Shown: in pieces, positions 1 through 7,925 of the stretch
Position numbering within the stretch: the first letter of the stretch is position 1
How the letters are laid out: the number at the start of each line of letters is the position of its first letter
The notes under the pieces: model-generated
Databases searched by the model: none
What the model was told of the DNA's origin: nothing
Seen by the model: only the letters and a program-made list of their open reading frames with translations
Assembly (NCBI RefSeq): GCF_900108025.1
Contig: NZ_FNUS01000002.1
Span: forward strand, 186,001-250,000
Length of the DNA stretch: 64,000 nucleotides
Direction of reading: 5' to 3'
Source: Halpernia humi
GTDB lineage: Bacteria; Bacteroidota; Bacteroidia; Flavobacteriales; Weeksellaceae
Translations under genes and position numbers: made by a program

Positions 1-1793
1 TCGATATTTAATTTTAAAGGTTCTTTGTGCATAAATTCAATACCGGTTTTTCTTGTTTCGTTATTTGTGAAGGGAAAAACTCTAAAAGAAATTCTATTTC
101 CTGTAAGATAATTCAAAATTCCTGGATCTTTTTGGTAATTTCTTATTTGACTATAAATCCACATTGCAGATTTTTTCTCGGCTAAAATTCCAAATTCTTT
201 TTTACCATTAACTTCTAGATAATAGTTTGAAATAAAACAACCGTCGGGTATATTAAATTCGGTAGAAAATTCGTGATTTCCACTATGTTTTTCTTCATCT
301 TTTAAGTCAAAATTAATCCAAGTTTTATAAGTCCGTTGTTTTGTATCAAAAGTTGTTTTGGTAGAAATGTCTTTAATTTTTATGCTGTCTTTTGGGGGAT
401 TATTATCAAATAAGACTATTTCAGATTTACCAAAAAATATTTTTTCTATTTTAGAGATTTTAGCATCTGATAAAGTTAAATTATCTAAAACAAGCCAGTT
501 AAAATATGAGCTTAGATAAGGAATTTTTCCACTTTCCAGAAAATCACCACGTTTATTTTTGTAAGATTTTACAATTTTTAAAGTGTTTTCTAAAGAGTTT
601 AGGTTAATGTTATAATTTTTAGAATAATTCGGAGTATAAACAAATTCCAAAGTTTTTGTAAGGATTCTTTTATCGTTCAAATACTTTAAAGTAATTACTG
701 TGGGAATTATTAGAAATGCAACTGTAGAAGTTGTTGTTAAAAGATGGTTAGAAAAATAATTTTTTAGAAATGCATAATCTTCCGCCAATTGAAAGGAGTG
801 AAATAGAAATAAAATTAGCGGAGATAACATTAGAAAACCAAAACCAATTGCCACAATTGCAATTACAGATAAAGGCAAAAATGGTAAAAAAACCAGAAAG
901 AAGTAAAATGTAAAAGCAAATGTAAATGCTCTAAAAAGAAACTGAAAAAGCCGATATTTTTTATTTTTAAAATTTGGAATACATAAAACAATAGCATTAA
1001 AAACAGTTAAGAAATAAAACCAAAGAGAATTGAAATCTCCAAATATGCCAAAACTATTGGTATGAAAGTCAGAATTTTTAAATACACCATTGTTTACAAG
1101 CAAGCCAATAATTGGCAAAATTAAACTAAAAATAATTTTCCAAACGAGTTGGTATTTTTGTAAGAATTTAGATTTATTCTGCATCAAGATATATAAACCT
1201 CTAATTAAAAAAAACAAGAAAATGAGTACACCAGAAATGGAGGCAATTATTAAAAAATGAACGTTGAAATCAGTATCAATATTTTTCCAAAGCGGCAATA
1301 TCAATTGCGCAAAAATATACCAAGTTAAAGTAACTAAAAGAGCATAAGCAAAATTTAACCAAGGTGAAACTTTTTTATCTTTCGGTGTAAAATGAAATAC
1401 TATAATAAAGAGCGAGTACGCCAAAGTTGGCATTAGAAAAGTACCTACATAAAACATCGTTTCGCCAGAAAGCATCCAGTTTGGAATAGAAGACGGAATA
1501 ATTTTGTCAATGTTTGAATAGTAAGAATATATAAATGCAATGGTAGAAAGCAACATAAAAAGTGCAAAATCTGCTCTTATTTTTCTTTTTTTTAAAACTA
1601 GAAATAGTGAGAATCCAAAATTTATAAGTCCAAAAGCCAAAAGCCAAAATGCATGGTTTTTCCATTCCCATATAGTTTCAGCAGACAATAAGGTTTTGAT
1701 TACAAAAAACTCTTGGAAACCTATAATCATCAATACTAAAACAGGCAGAGTATTGATAATAAAAATCCATTTCGGGTTAAGCAAATTTTTCAT
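1..1793 (-). CDS. Polytopic membrane protein with VIT domain, probable exosortase target (MSEP-CTERM-like); 3' end outside window
   Basis: I translated this frame by hand: it is open without a stop from the ATG at 1793 to the left edge, about 597 codons, so the C-terminus is missing. The N-terminal half (starting MKNLLNPKWIFIINTLP) holds about ten hydrophobic membrane segments. A soluble stretch follows, with a VIT-like (vault/inter-alpha-trypsin) region that includes FNIPDGCFISNYYLEVNG and RISFRVFPF. It overlaps the exosortase gene by 17 bp and follows it, so the two are translated from one message. Single-target exosortase systems of flavobacteria pair such a 900-residue VIT protein with a dedicated exosortase. 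The C-terminal sorting signal that would prove this lies outside the window, so the family call is inference. Confidence 0.7.
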   Translation of the reverse strand, partial: MKNLLNPKWIFIINTLPVLVLMIIGFQEFFVIKTLLSAETIWEWKNHAFWLLAFGLINFGFSLFLVLKKRKIRADFALFMLLSTIAFIYSYYSNIDKIIPSSIPNWMLSGETMFYVGTFLMPTLAYSLFIIVFHFTPKDKKVSPWLNFAYALLVTLTWYIFAQLILPLWKNIDTDFNVHFLIIASISGVLIFLFFLIRGLYILMQNKSKFLQKYQLVWKIIFSLILPIIGLLVNNGVFKNSDFHTNSFGIFGDFNSLWFYFLTVFNAIVLCIPNFKNKKYRLFQFLFRAFTFAFTFYFFLVFLPFLPLSVIAIVAIGFGFLMLSPLILFLFHSFQLAEDYAFLKNYFSNHLLTTTSTVAFLIIPTVITLKYLNDKRILTKTLEFVYTPNYSKNYNINLNSLENTLKIVKSYKNKRGDFLESGKIPYLSSYFNWLVLDNLTLSDAKISKIEKIFFGKSEIVLFDNNPPKDSIKIKDISTKTTFDTKQRTYKTWINFDLKDEEKHSGNHEFSTEFNIPDGCFISNYYLEVNGKKEFGILAEKKSAMWIYSQIRNYQKDPGILNYLTGNRISFRVFPFTNNETRKTGIEFMHKEPLKLNI

Positions 1794-2292
1794 TTCTAAA
1801 TTTTGTTAAAAATTGATTTACAAGTAAATACAAAATAATTAGGAAAGACATATAGACAAAAGTGCCTTCAGTTTGATGCATCCAAGAAAATTTATTACCC
1901 ACATAATGATTCATATAAATAGAAAAGAGAATTCTTGTGGTGTTTACAAAAACGGTAAACAAATAGGATATAAAAAGCGAAATTGGAATAATCAAAACAG
2001 TAAATTTAGATAAATTCTTAGATTTTAAAGCCAAAAAAATAAGCATTAAAAAAGCAATCATTAAGAAATTAAAACCAGAGCAAGATTTATTAATAATGAT
2101 ATTTAATGTTTCGTTAAAAAATCCAATATCTTGTTTAAAAATAGATGTTGAACTTGTTATTATATTTATAAAAAAATCAGTTGGTTTAAGTAAAAAAAAC
2201 ACTTCAGAATTGGTAGAATTTGCATACCAAAACTTTAGAATTATAAACATTAAAATTGCCAAAGCGCCGTACATAAAATTTCGATTTTTCAT
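1777..2292 (-). CDS. xrtK: Exosortase, probably XrtK type
   Basis: A 171-residue polytopic membrane protein with the three residues that define exosortases/archaeosortases, in order: Cys71 in NKSCSGFNF, Arg120 in VNTTRILFSI and His139 in WMHQTEGTF. These enzymes cleave a C-terminal sorting signal at the inner membrane. The length is that of the short, core-only exosortases, without extra domains. The downstream VIT-domain membrane protein overlaps it by 17 bp and is the obvious substrate. The K subtype is assigned from length, lineage and partner, not from a model search; XrtN-type is the main alternative. Confidence 0.75.
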   Translation of the reverse strand: MKNRNFMYGALAILMFIILKFWYANSTNSEVFFLLKPTDFFINIITSSTSIFKQDIGFFNETLNIIINKSCSGFNFLMIAFLMLIFLALKSKNLSKFTVLIIPISLFISYLFTVFVNTTRILFSIYMNHYVGNKFSWMHQTEGTFVYMSFLIILYLLVNQFLTKFRNEKFA

Positions 2293-2303
2293 TGTAAGCG
2301 TTA

Positions 2304-2918
2304 TTACTTATACTTTTTATGCATCACCAAACCATAAACAATGTGCAAAACGCCAAAACCAATTGCCCAAAAAACCAAACCCCAACCAAGAAAATAGAAG
2401 GAAATTAAACCGAGAATAATTTCTAAAATCCCTAAATATTTTACGTCTGTTAAAGTATATTTTTCTGCATTTACCAAAGCCAAACCATAAAAAATTAAAG
2501 TAGAAGGCGCAATGAAAACAAATAAATGATGCTTCAATAAAATCAAACAAAAAACACCACCAGTAAAAAGTGGAACTGCAAAATTAAAGAGCAAACGTTT
2601 GGTTAAAGAATCCCAAATCTTTTGATTTTTTTTCTTGCTTTCTTTGGCAGTGAAAATATAGCCTAGCGAAACCGCTAAAACTAAAATTACCGTTCCGATG
2701 ATTAGTAATTCCTTTACCAATGATGGATTAAACACATTTCTGTTGCCATCAAAATAATTGATGCCTTCTCGCTGAAAAACGAAATAGACATAAACTGCTC
2801 CCACCAAAGCTACAATTCCTGCAAAAACACCAGATAAACCACTTAATGAAATGAAACGTGAAGATTTCTCCATCATCGTTCTGATGTGCGATAAGTCTTC
2901 TTGATAATTTTTATCCAT
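2304..2918 (-). CDS. Four-helix membrane protein of unknown function
   Basis: 204 residues. A polar N-terminal stretch of about 20 residues (DLSHIRTMMEKSSRFISLSG) precedes a hydrophobic hairpin, and two further hydrophobic pairs follow, giving about five to six membrane segments. Similar small proteins in flavobacteria are often followed by a winged-helix regulator, but none is seen here. The exosortase gene begins 12 bp downstream, so the three minus-strand genes probably form one operon with this as the first gene. I cannot assign a function. Confidence 0.7.
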   Translation of the reverse strand: MDKNYQEDLSHIRTMMEKSSRFISLSGLSGVFAGIVALVGAVYVYFVFQREGINYFDGNRNVFNPSLVKELLIIGTVILVLAVSLGYIFTAKESKKKNQKIWDSLTKRLLFNFAVPLFTGGVFCLILLKHHLFVFIAPSTLIFYGLALVNAEKYTLTDVKYLGILEIILGLISFYFLGWGLVFWAIGFGVLHIVYGLVMHKKYK

Positions 2919-2993
2919 AATTTTAAAGTACTTTGAATTGCAAAGTTAAATTAAAAAATGAAAGTGCAAAATATTTTCTGCACTTTTTAACGA

Positions 2994-3761
2994 TTATTTT
3001 TTTCGCAACCGTTCTTTTATTTTTTCAATATTTTCTTTCGCAGAATCTTCTAAAATTAATCTTGCGCTCATTTCAATTCTTTCTGGCATTAATTTATCGA
3101 AATGTGCTGAATTTTCCCAAGACACTTTTTTTATCAAAGCCAACGCTTCCGTAGTTCTGCCACTTAATTTTTTTAAAAATTCTTCTAATTGAAAATCCAT
3201 TTCTTCAATAGTTGGCGAGACAGAATTATAAATATTATGCTCTTCACACCATTTTGCACTTCGGAAATCTGCGTCTAAAGCCATTGCAGAAAAAGCGGCA
3301 ATTCCGATTTTACGTTCCACAAAAGGTCCGATCACGAAAGGTCCAATTCCTAAATTGAGTTCCGTTAAAGCCAGCGCAGCATTTTCTGTAGCAAAGCAAT
3401 AATCTGCAGCGCACGCAATTCCAACGCCGCCGCCAGTTGTTTTCCCTTGAACTCTTACGACAACAATTTTCCCGCAAGTTCGCATCGCGTTCAAAACTTT
3501 TGCAAAACCGCCGAAGAAATTTTTTGATGTTTCTAAATCTTTAATCTCTAAAAGTTCATCGAAACTGGCACCGCCGCAAAACGATTTTTCACCTGCCGAT
3601 TTTAGCAAAATGGCTTTTACTTTAGTTTTAGAACCTTCCTCTAAAATGGTTTTGGCTAATTTTTCCAGAATATTTCCCGGTAAAGCGTTGCTTTTGGGCG
3701 TTCCAAAAGTGATGGTTGAAATATTATTTTCTATTTCTGAAATTACAAATTCGTCAGACAT
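2994..3761 (-). CDS. Enoyl-CoA hydratase/isomerase (crotonase) family protein
   Basis: 255 residues with the crotonase fold: oxyanion-hole motifs FCGGASFDEL and GKTTGGGVGIACAAD. Hydratases carry two catalytic Glu. Here the first position (GGGxE in crotonase) is Gly, while the second is kept in ALTELNLGIGP. That pattern fits an isomerase or related reaction better than plain hydration. It sits downstream of paaZ in the same direction, separated by the GxxExxY unit, so a role in phenylacetate or another acyl-CoA pathway is likely, but the substrate is not known. Confidence 0.8.
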   Translation of the reverse strand: MSDEFVISEIENNISTITFGTPKSNALPGNILEKLAKTILEEGSKTKVKAILLKSAGEKSFCGGASFDELLEIKDLETSKNFFGGFAKVLNAMRTCGKIVVVRVQGKTTGGGVGIACAADYCFATENAALALTELNLGIGPFVIGPFVERKIGIAAFSAMALDADFRSAKWCEEHNIYNSVSPTIEEMDFQLEEFLKKLSGRTTEALALIKKVSWENSAHFDKLMPERIEMSARLILEDSAKENIEKIKERLRKK

Positions 3762-3816
3762 TTTTTATTTTATTTATTGCGATTTTTTTTCGCTGATTGT
3801 TTTTTTTAATTTTTTT

Positions 3817-3848
3817 GCACACAGATTTCACGGATTTTCACGGATTTT
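3817..3848 (+). repeat. Short-word repeat, left flank of the GxxExxY gene
   Basis: The stretch contains two copies of TTTCACGGAT in tandem after GCACACAG. Its reverse complement matches the repeat at 4282-4309 almost base for base (one mismatch over about 27 bases), so the GxxExxY gene is bracketed by inverted copies. Confidence 0.8.
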
Positions 3849-3868
3849 ATTTTCTTCTTAATCGTTAA

Positions 3869-4249
3869 TTATAAATATCCGTTTACTATTCTAATTATAT
3901 TTTTATTGATATCACTTGTGTTGAAATTAACTAAAATGCCCAAATGCAGATTTGTTAATTTTAAATAATTCAGCAATTGCTTATGATGAATAGGATTTAA
4001 TTCTGACACTGACTTCACTTCAATAATAATTTTATCCTCAACTAAAATGTCCGCACGAAATCCCAATCCTAAATCATTTTCTTTATAACTAACAGAAATC
4101 GGAACTTGACTTTGAACAACCAAACCTTGTTCTTCTAATTCAATCAAAAGTGCTTTTTCATAAACACTTTCCAATAATCCAGAACCTAAAGTATTACTAA
4201 CCTCATAAATACCTTTCCTAATTTTGTACGTTAAATCATTTTCTGTCAT
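3869..4249 (-). CDS. GxxExxY protein
   Basis: 126 residues with the naming motif GSGLLESVYE near residue 22 and a PD-(D/E)XK-like core: RADILVEDKIIIEVKSV, with Asp, Glu and Lys in the nuclease-fold order. The family is widespread and uncharacterised; a nuclease or DNA-repair role has been suggested only from the fold. It interrupts the paa gene series between paaZ and the crotonase-family gene and is bracketed by inverted short-word repeats, which suggests that it moved in as a small unit. Confidence 0.85.
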   Translation of the reverse strand: MTENDLTYKIRKGIYEVSNTLGSGLLESVYEKALLIELEEQGLVVQSQVPISVSYKENDLGLGFRADILVEDKIIIEVKSVSELNPIHHKQLLNYLKLTNLHLGILVNFNTSDINKNIIRIVNGYL

Positions 4250-4281
4250 ATTAAATTTGATTATCTTAATAAGAAAATTAT

Positions 4282-4384
4282 CAGTGAAAATCCGTGAAAT
4301 CCGTGTGCCAAATCTGTGTAGTATTCATTTATAATTATAATAATTATCCGTGAAAATCCGTGAAAATCCGTGAAATCCGTGCGC
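4282..4384 (+). repeat. Short-word repeats, right flank of the GxxExxY gene
   Basis: Two blocks of the word ATCCGTGAAA: 4282-4309 and 4346-4384, the second with three units in a row. They lie between the GxxExxY start codon and the paaZ stop. The first block is the inverted partner of the block at 3817-3848. Confidence 0.8.
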
Positions 4385-4405
4385 TAAATAAATAAAATCA
4401 GTGTT

Positions 4406-6898
4406 TTAAATCAATCCAAATTGTTCAAAATGATGCGTATAATGCTTTCTGTGAAAGAGTTCCATCATTTCTTTATTCAGTTTTCCAAATCTCGGATGGT
4501 AAGTTTCTGCCAAAGGATTTTCTCTGTAAAAAATTAAAAATTCTTTTAATGTTGCCAATAAATGTTCTTTTGCTTCATCTAAATTTTTGTATTTCAACTG
4601 CATTTCTTCTCCTTCTTTTAGAAGCGGATATTTTGCGCCAGGTCTGATTTTTTGATTTGAATATAACCAATCCTGCAACAATTCTAATTTTTCTTCTGGA
4701 ATTTCAGGGAAATCCTTTTCGTTTAAATTACCAAAACCATTTTTCGTGACATCTTCCAAATGTTCTACCATTAATTGCGGCGACATTTCGCCAAATTTTT
4801 TCTCGGTATTTTCAGTTAAATTATTTAAGGCTTTTTTGATGCTTTCAATTTTTAAAGAAATAAATGGCGATTTTTTCGCGACTAAAGTTAAAATAGTTGC
4901 AACGCAAACCACTTCATCTCTTTGATTGATCACTTCAACCAACCATTTTACCACACCACTCGGAATGTTTCTACCTTTTACGCCTTTATTGATTTTTTCT
5001 TTTGCTGTTAGATAAACCGTAATGGTGTCGCCTGCATAAACCGGTTTGAAAAAACTACAATTCTCTAAACCATAATTCGCGATTACTGGACCTTTTTTAC
5101 CGGAAACAAATAATCCTGCCGCCGCAGAAAGTATAAAATAGCCATGCGCCACAGTTTTGTCAAAAATAGTTCCTGTCAGACTTGTAGCATCGGTATGAGC
5201 GTAAAAATGATCCCAGGAAACATTTCCAAAATTAACAATATCTGCTTCTGTAACGGTTCTTCCGGCAGTTTCTAAAGCATCGCCGATTTCAACTTCTTCA
5301 AAATATTTTTGGAAAGGATGTTTGTCGGAATATTTTTTTTCTGCCCCAGTTTGATAAATTTTTGTGATCGCCGTTAAAACATCCGGTGATCCCTGGATCG
5401 CAGTTTTTTGAAGGAAAAAATGAAGTCCGTTTAAGCCGCCCATTTCTTCGCCGCCGCCTGCTCTTCCTGGTCCGCCGTGCATCATTGTCGGTAAAGGTGA
5501 ACCATGACCGGTACTTTCCTTTGCGTTGTCTCGGTTTAAAACATAAATTCTTCCGTGCGTTGTTGCCATTTTCCACGATGTTTCGGCTATAAATTCATTA
5601 TCGCGAGAAATAATGGAACCGACCAAACTTCCTTTTCCACGTTTTGCTAAAGCAGCGGCTTCTTCCGAATCTTTGTACGGCATTAAAGTCGAAACCGGAC
5701 CAAATGCTTCCACATTATGTGAAATATTTTTGGTGAAAGGCGAATCATTTAAAAACAATTTGGGCGACATAAAAGCGCCATTTTCGTAGTCTGCGTCAAT
5801 TAAATTTTGTTGCCCGTCGTAAACCAATTCTGTTTCGGTTTTTAATAAATTAATTTTCTCTAAAACTTCTTTGTACTGCTCTTTTCCCGCCAAAGCGCCC
5901 ATTCTGGTTTCGCGGCTTAAAGGATTCCCGATTTTTACTTCGTCTAAAGATTTAGTTAAAGCATTTTGCACGTCACCAATTAAATTTTCCGGAACAATAA
6001 TTCTTCGGATTGCCGTGCATTTTTGCCCTGCTTTCGTCGTCATTTCGTTGCGCACTTCTTTTATGAATAAGTTAAATTCTGGGGTTCCCGGTTTTGCATC
6101 TAAACCTAAAATTGAACAGTTTAAAGAATCTGCTTCCATGTTAAAACGCACCGCATTTTCAGAAATTGACGGCATTGATTTTAATTTTTTTCCTGTTGAA
6201 GCCGAGCCAGTAAATAAAACAGAATCACCATCTTGCATGTTTTCCAATAAATTTCCTGCGCTTCCGCAAATCAATTGAATGGCGCCTTCTGGTAAAATTC
6301 CGCTTTCAATCATATCTTCAAAAACAGCATGTGTGAGATAACTTGTTGGTGTTGCGGGTTTTACCAAACTCGGAACGCCGGCTAAAAGTGAAGTTGATAA
6401 TTTTTCCAGCATTCCCCAAACTGGGAAATTGTACGCATTTATTTGAATAGAAATTCCTTCACTTGGTGTGAGAATGTGCGTTCCTAACAAAGTTCCGTTG
6501 GCGGAAAGTTTTTGTGTATCACCATCTACCCAAAATGGTGTATTAGGTAACATTTTTTTTGCAAGTCCGGAATAAGTGAAAAAAGTACCAAAACCACCTT
6601 CAATATCTACCCAGGAATCTGCGTGTGTTGCGCCGGTTTTATAAGAAATGTTGTAATATTTTTTCTTTCTTTCTAATAAATAAAGTGCTAAATTTTTTAG
6701 CATTTGTCCGCGGTCGTAAAATGTCATTGACGACAGGTTTTTATAACCCAGATCGCGACCATAATTTAAAGCATCTTTTAAATTTAAACCTGATGTGTCG
6801 GCTGTTGCAACCTGTTCGCCGGTTACAGAATTATATAAAATTGTCCCGTCGGAATTGCCTTCAATCCACTCGCCGTGGATGTAATTTTTTAGTTTCAT
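4406..6898 (-). CDS. paaZ: Bifunctional oxepin-CoA hydrolase / 3-oxo-5,6-dehydrosuberyl-CoA semialdehyde dehydrogenase PaaZ with C-terminal DUF1569-like extension
   Basis: PaaZ opens the oxepin-CoA ring and oxidises the resulting aldehyde in aerobic phenylacetate breakdown. Residues 1-520 are an NADP aldehyde dehydrogenase with Glu255 (FNMEADSLN) and Cys294 (AGQKCTAIRR); residues 525-680 are a MaoC-type hydratase with Asp563 and His568 in SWDHFYAHTD. These match the known E. coli catalytic positions closely. The family is usually about 680 residues; here about 150 more follow, ending in ELFHRKHYTHHFEQFGLI, which resembles DUF1569/DinB-like proteins. The ATG at 6898 is clear. Read with paaI and paaH, though a gene remnant and a repeat lie upstream. 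Confidence 0.95.
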   Translation of the reverse strand: MKLKNYIHGEWIEGNSDGTILYNSVTGEQVATADTSGLNLKDALNYGRDLGYKNLSSMTFYDRGQMLKNLALYLLERKKKYYNISYKTGATHADSWVDIEGGFGTFFTYSGLAKKMLPNTPFWVDGDTQKLSANGTLLGTHILTPSEGISIQINAYNFPVWGMLEKLSTSLLAGVPSLVKPATPTSYLTHAVFEDMIESGILPEGAIQLICGSAGNLLENMQDGDSVLFTGSASTGKKLKSMPSISENAVRFNMEADSLNCSILGLDAKPGTPEFNLFIKEVRNEMTTKAGQKCTAIRRIIVPENLIGDVQNALTKSLDEVKIGNPLSRETRMGALAGKEQYKEVLEKINLLKTETELVYDGQQNLIDADYENGAFMSPKLFLNDSPFTKNISHNVEAFGPVSTLMPYKDSEEAAALAKRGKGSLVGSIISRDNEFIAETSWKMATTHGRIYVLNRDNAKESTGHGSPLPTMMHGGPGRAGGGEEMGGLNGLHFFLQKTAIQGSPDVLTAITKIYQTGAEKKYSDKHPFQKYFEEVEIGDALETAGRTVTEADIVNFGNVSWDHFYAHTDATSLTGTIFDKTVAHGYFILSAAAGLFVSGKKGPVIANYGLENCSFFKPVYAGDTITVYLTAKEKINKGVKGRNIPSGVVKWLVEVINQRDEVVCVATILTLVAKKSPFISLKIESIKKALNNLTENTEKKFGEMSPQLMVEHLEDVTKNGFGNLNEKDFPEIPEEKLELLQDWLYSNQKIRPGAKYPLLKEGEEMQLKYKNLDEAKEHLLATLKEFLIFYRENPLAETYHPRFGKLNKEMMELFHRKHYTHHFEQFGLI

Positions 6899-7001
6899 AT
6901 CTTATTTTGCTCGTTTTAATGTTTAGAGAAACCTATAAAGTTTCCCCGCAGTTAAGATACAAAAATTGTAGAATTTTTTTGAAACAAGAAAAATTCAAAT
7001 T

Positions 7002-7309
7002 TCACATCGATTGTTCTGCAATCCACTCATGTTCGATATTTCTCATCAATAATGCATTATCAAAAACTATAGAATTTTTTGGAAATAGCATTTCATTAGA
7101 GAAGAAACTTGATTTTACGTCTGTGACATCGAGCGGTGAAACTTTCCAATTATAGGCCTTTAATCTTAAACCTTCTAATTTTTCTTTGTGTGGTGAAAAA
7201 CCGAGTTCGCCGTCTTCGAAAAAACTTGATACATCTTCTAAATTTTCAAATACTGAATTTTGAGTAAATTGTTCTGTTTCTTTAGCATCAATTGAGATCC
7301 CGGTATCAT
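7002..7309 (-). pseudogene. 3' remnant of a truncated gene (possibly DUF2071-like)
   Basis: About 100 codons read well as protein (EGLRLKAYNWKVSPLD, SIVFDNALLMRNIEHEW) and end in a proper stop. The frame can be extended upstream only through the hairpin repeat at 7310-7396, where a chance ATG at 7358 would give a repeat-derived N-terminus. I read this as the C-terminal part of a gene whose 5' part was lost when the repeat arrived. Similarity to DUF2071-type proteins is from memory and weak. Confidence 0.5.
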
Positions 7310-7396
7310 TTGCGCCCCGACCTGAGTGGAGCTCTTTTTGTGTAGCGAAGCGGAACAAAAAAGCGGGAACGGAGGGCGGAAATTGGCGCCCAAAAA
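7310..7396. repeat. REP-like hairpin element, family A copy 1
   Basis: The ends TGCGCCCCGACCTGAGTGGA and GGCGCCCAAAA frame a stem CTTTTTGT / ACAAAAAAG around a short loop. The same ends and the phrase GGGAACGGA(A/G)GGCGGAA recur at 59275-59405 with a different stem. It abuts the broken gene at 7002-7309. Confidence 0.75.
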
Positions 7397-7438
7397 ATTA
7401 AAAATAATTTATAAATTGCATTGTTTCTAATGAAACAT

Positions 7439-7852
7439 TTACAAATCAACCACTTTTTTATTGATTTTGTAAACAGTTCCGCGGAAACTTGCGACCAATT
7501 CTTCGTGCTGATTTTTAATTAAAATATCGTAAATACCAGTTTTTCTGGTTTCTGTTATTAATTTACTTTCGGCAAAAAGTGTATCGCCCAACCGAACTGC
7601 GTTTGTGAAATTAATGACACAATTCAAAGCAACCGCCGCATTTCCATCATTATTTGAAGAAAAAGCCAGCGCAGAATCGGCGAAAGCAAAAGTAATTCCG
7701 CCATGAACGGTTTTTAATCCGTTGATCATTTCTGCTTTTATCGGCATTTTTATAAGGCAATATTTTTCTTTTATTTCTAAAATTTCAATGCCCATCCATT
7801 GTGAAAAAGCGTCTTGCTTGTAGAGAAAATTTGCGGTTTCTAAAGGTGTCAT
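7439..7852 (-). CDS. paaI: Acyl-CoA thioesterase PaaI
   Basis: 137 residues, a hotdog-fold thioesterase. It shows the PaaI signature NGLKTVHGGITFAFADSAL, with His50-Gly-Gly and the catalytic Asp59. PaaI hydrolyses ring-hydroxylated phenylacetyl-CoA and rescues CoA from dead-end products. Length is normal for the family. It is followed by the truncated remnant and paaZ, and preceded by paaH after a 73-bp gap. Confidence 0.92.
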   Translation of the reverse strand: MTPLETANFLYKQDAFSQWMGIEILEIKEKYCLIKMPIKAEMINGLKTVHGGITFAFADSALAFSSNNDGNAAVALNCVINFTNAVRLGDTLFAESKLITETRKTGIYDILIKNQHEELVASFRGTVYKINKKVVDL

Positions 7853-7865
7853 AGTTATTTTAATT

Positions 7866-7922
7866 TGACAATGTAACAGTTTAGCGATGTACCAATAATT
7901 GTTACACTGTTACATTTCTATC
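7866..7922. repeat. Short-word repeat between paaI and paaH
   Basis: AATGTAACAG and CTGTTACATT form inverted arms with a 27-nt spacer, and the word TGTTACA is used three times in the junction. Confidence 0.55.
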
Positions 7923-7925
7923 TTG

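Noticed and set aside
3817-4384. CRISPR-like array near the GxxExxY gene
   Set aside because: The units are 10 bp, adjacent or inverted, with no unique spacers and no cas genes.
7310-7358. ATG at 7358 as real start of the 118-codon frame
   Set aside because: The first 16 codons lie inside the hairpin repeat, so the start is accidental.
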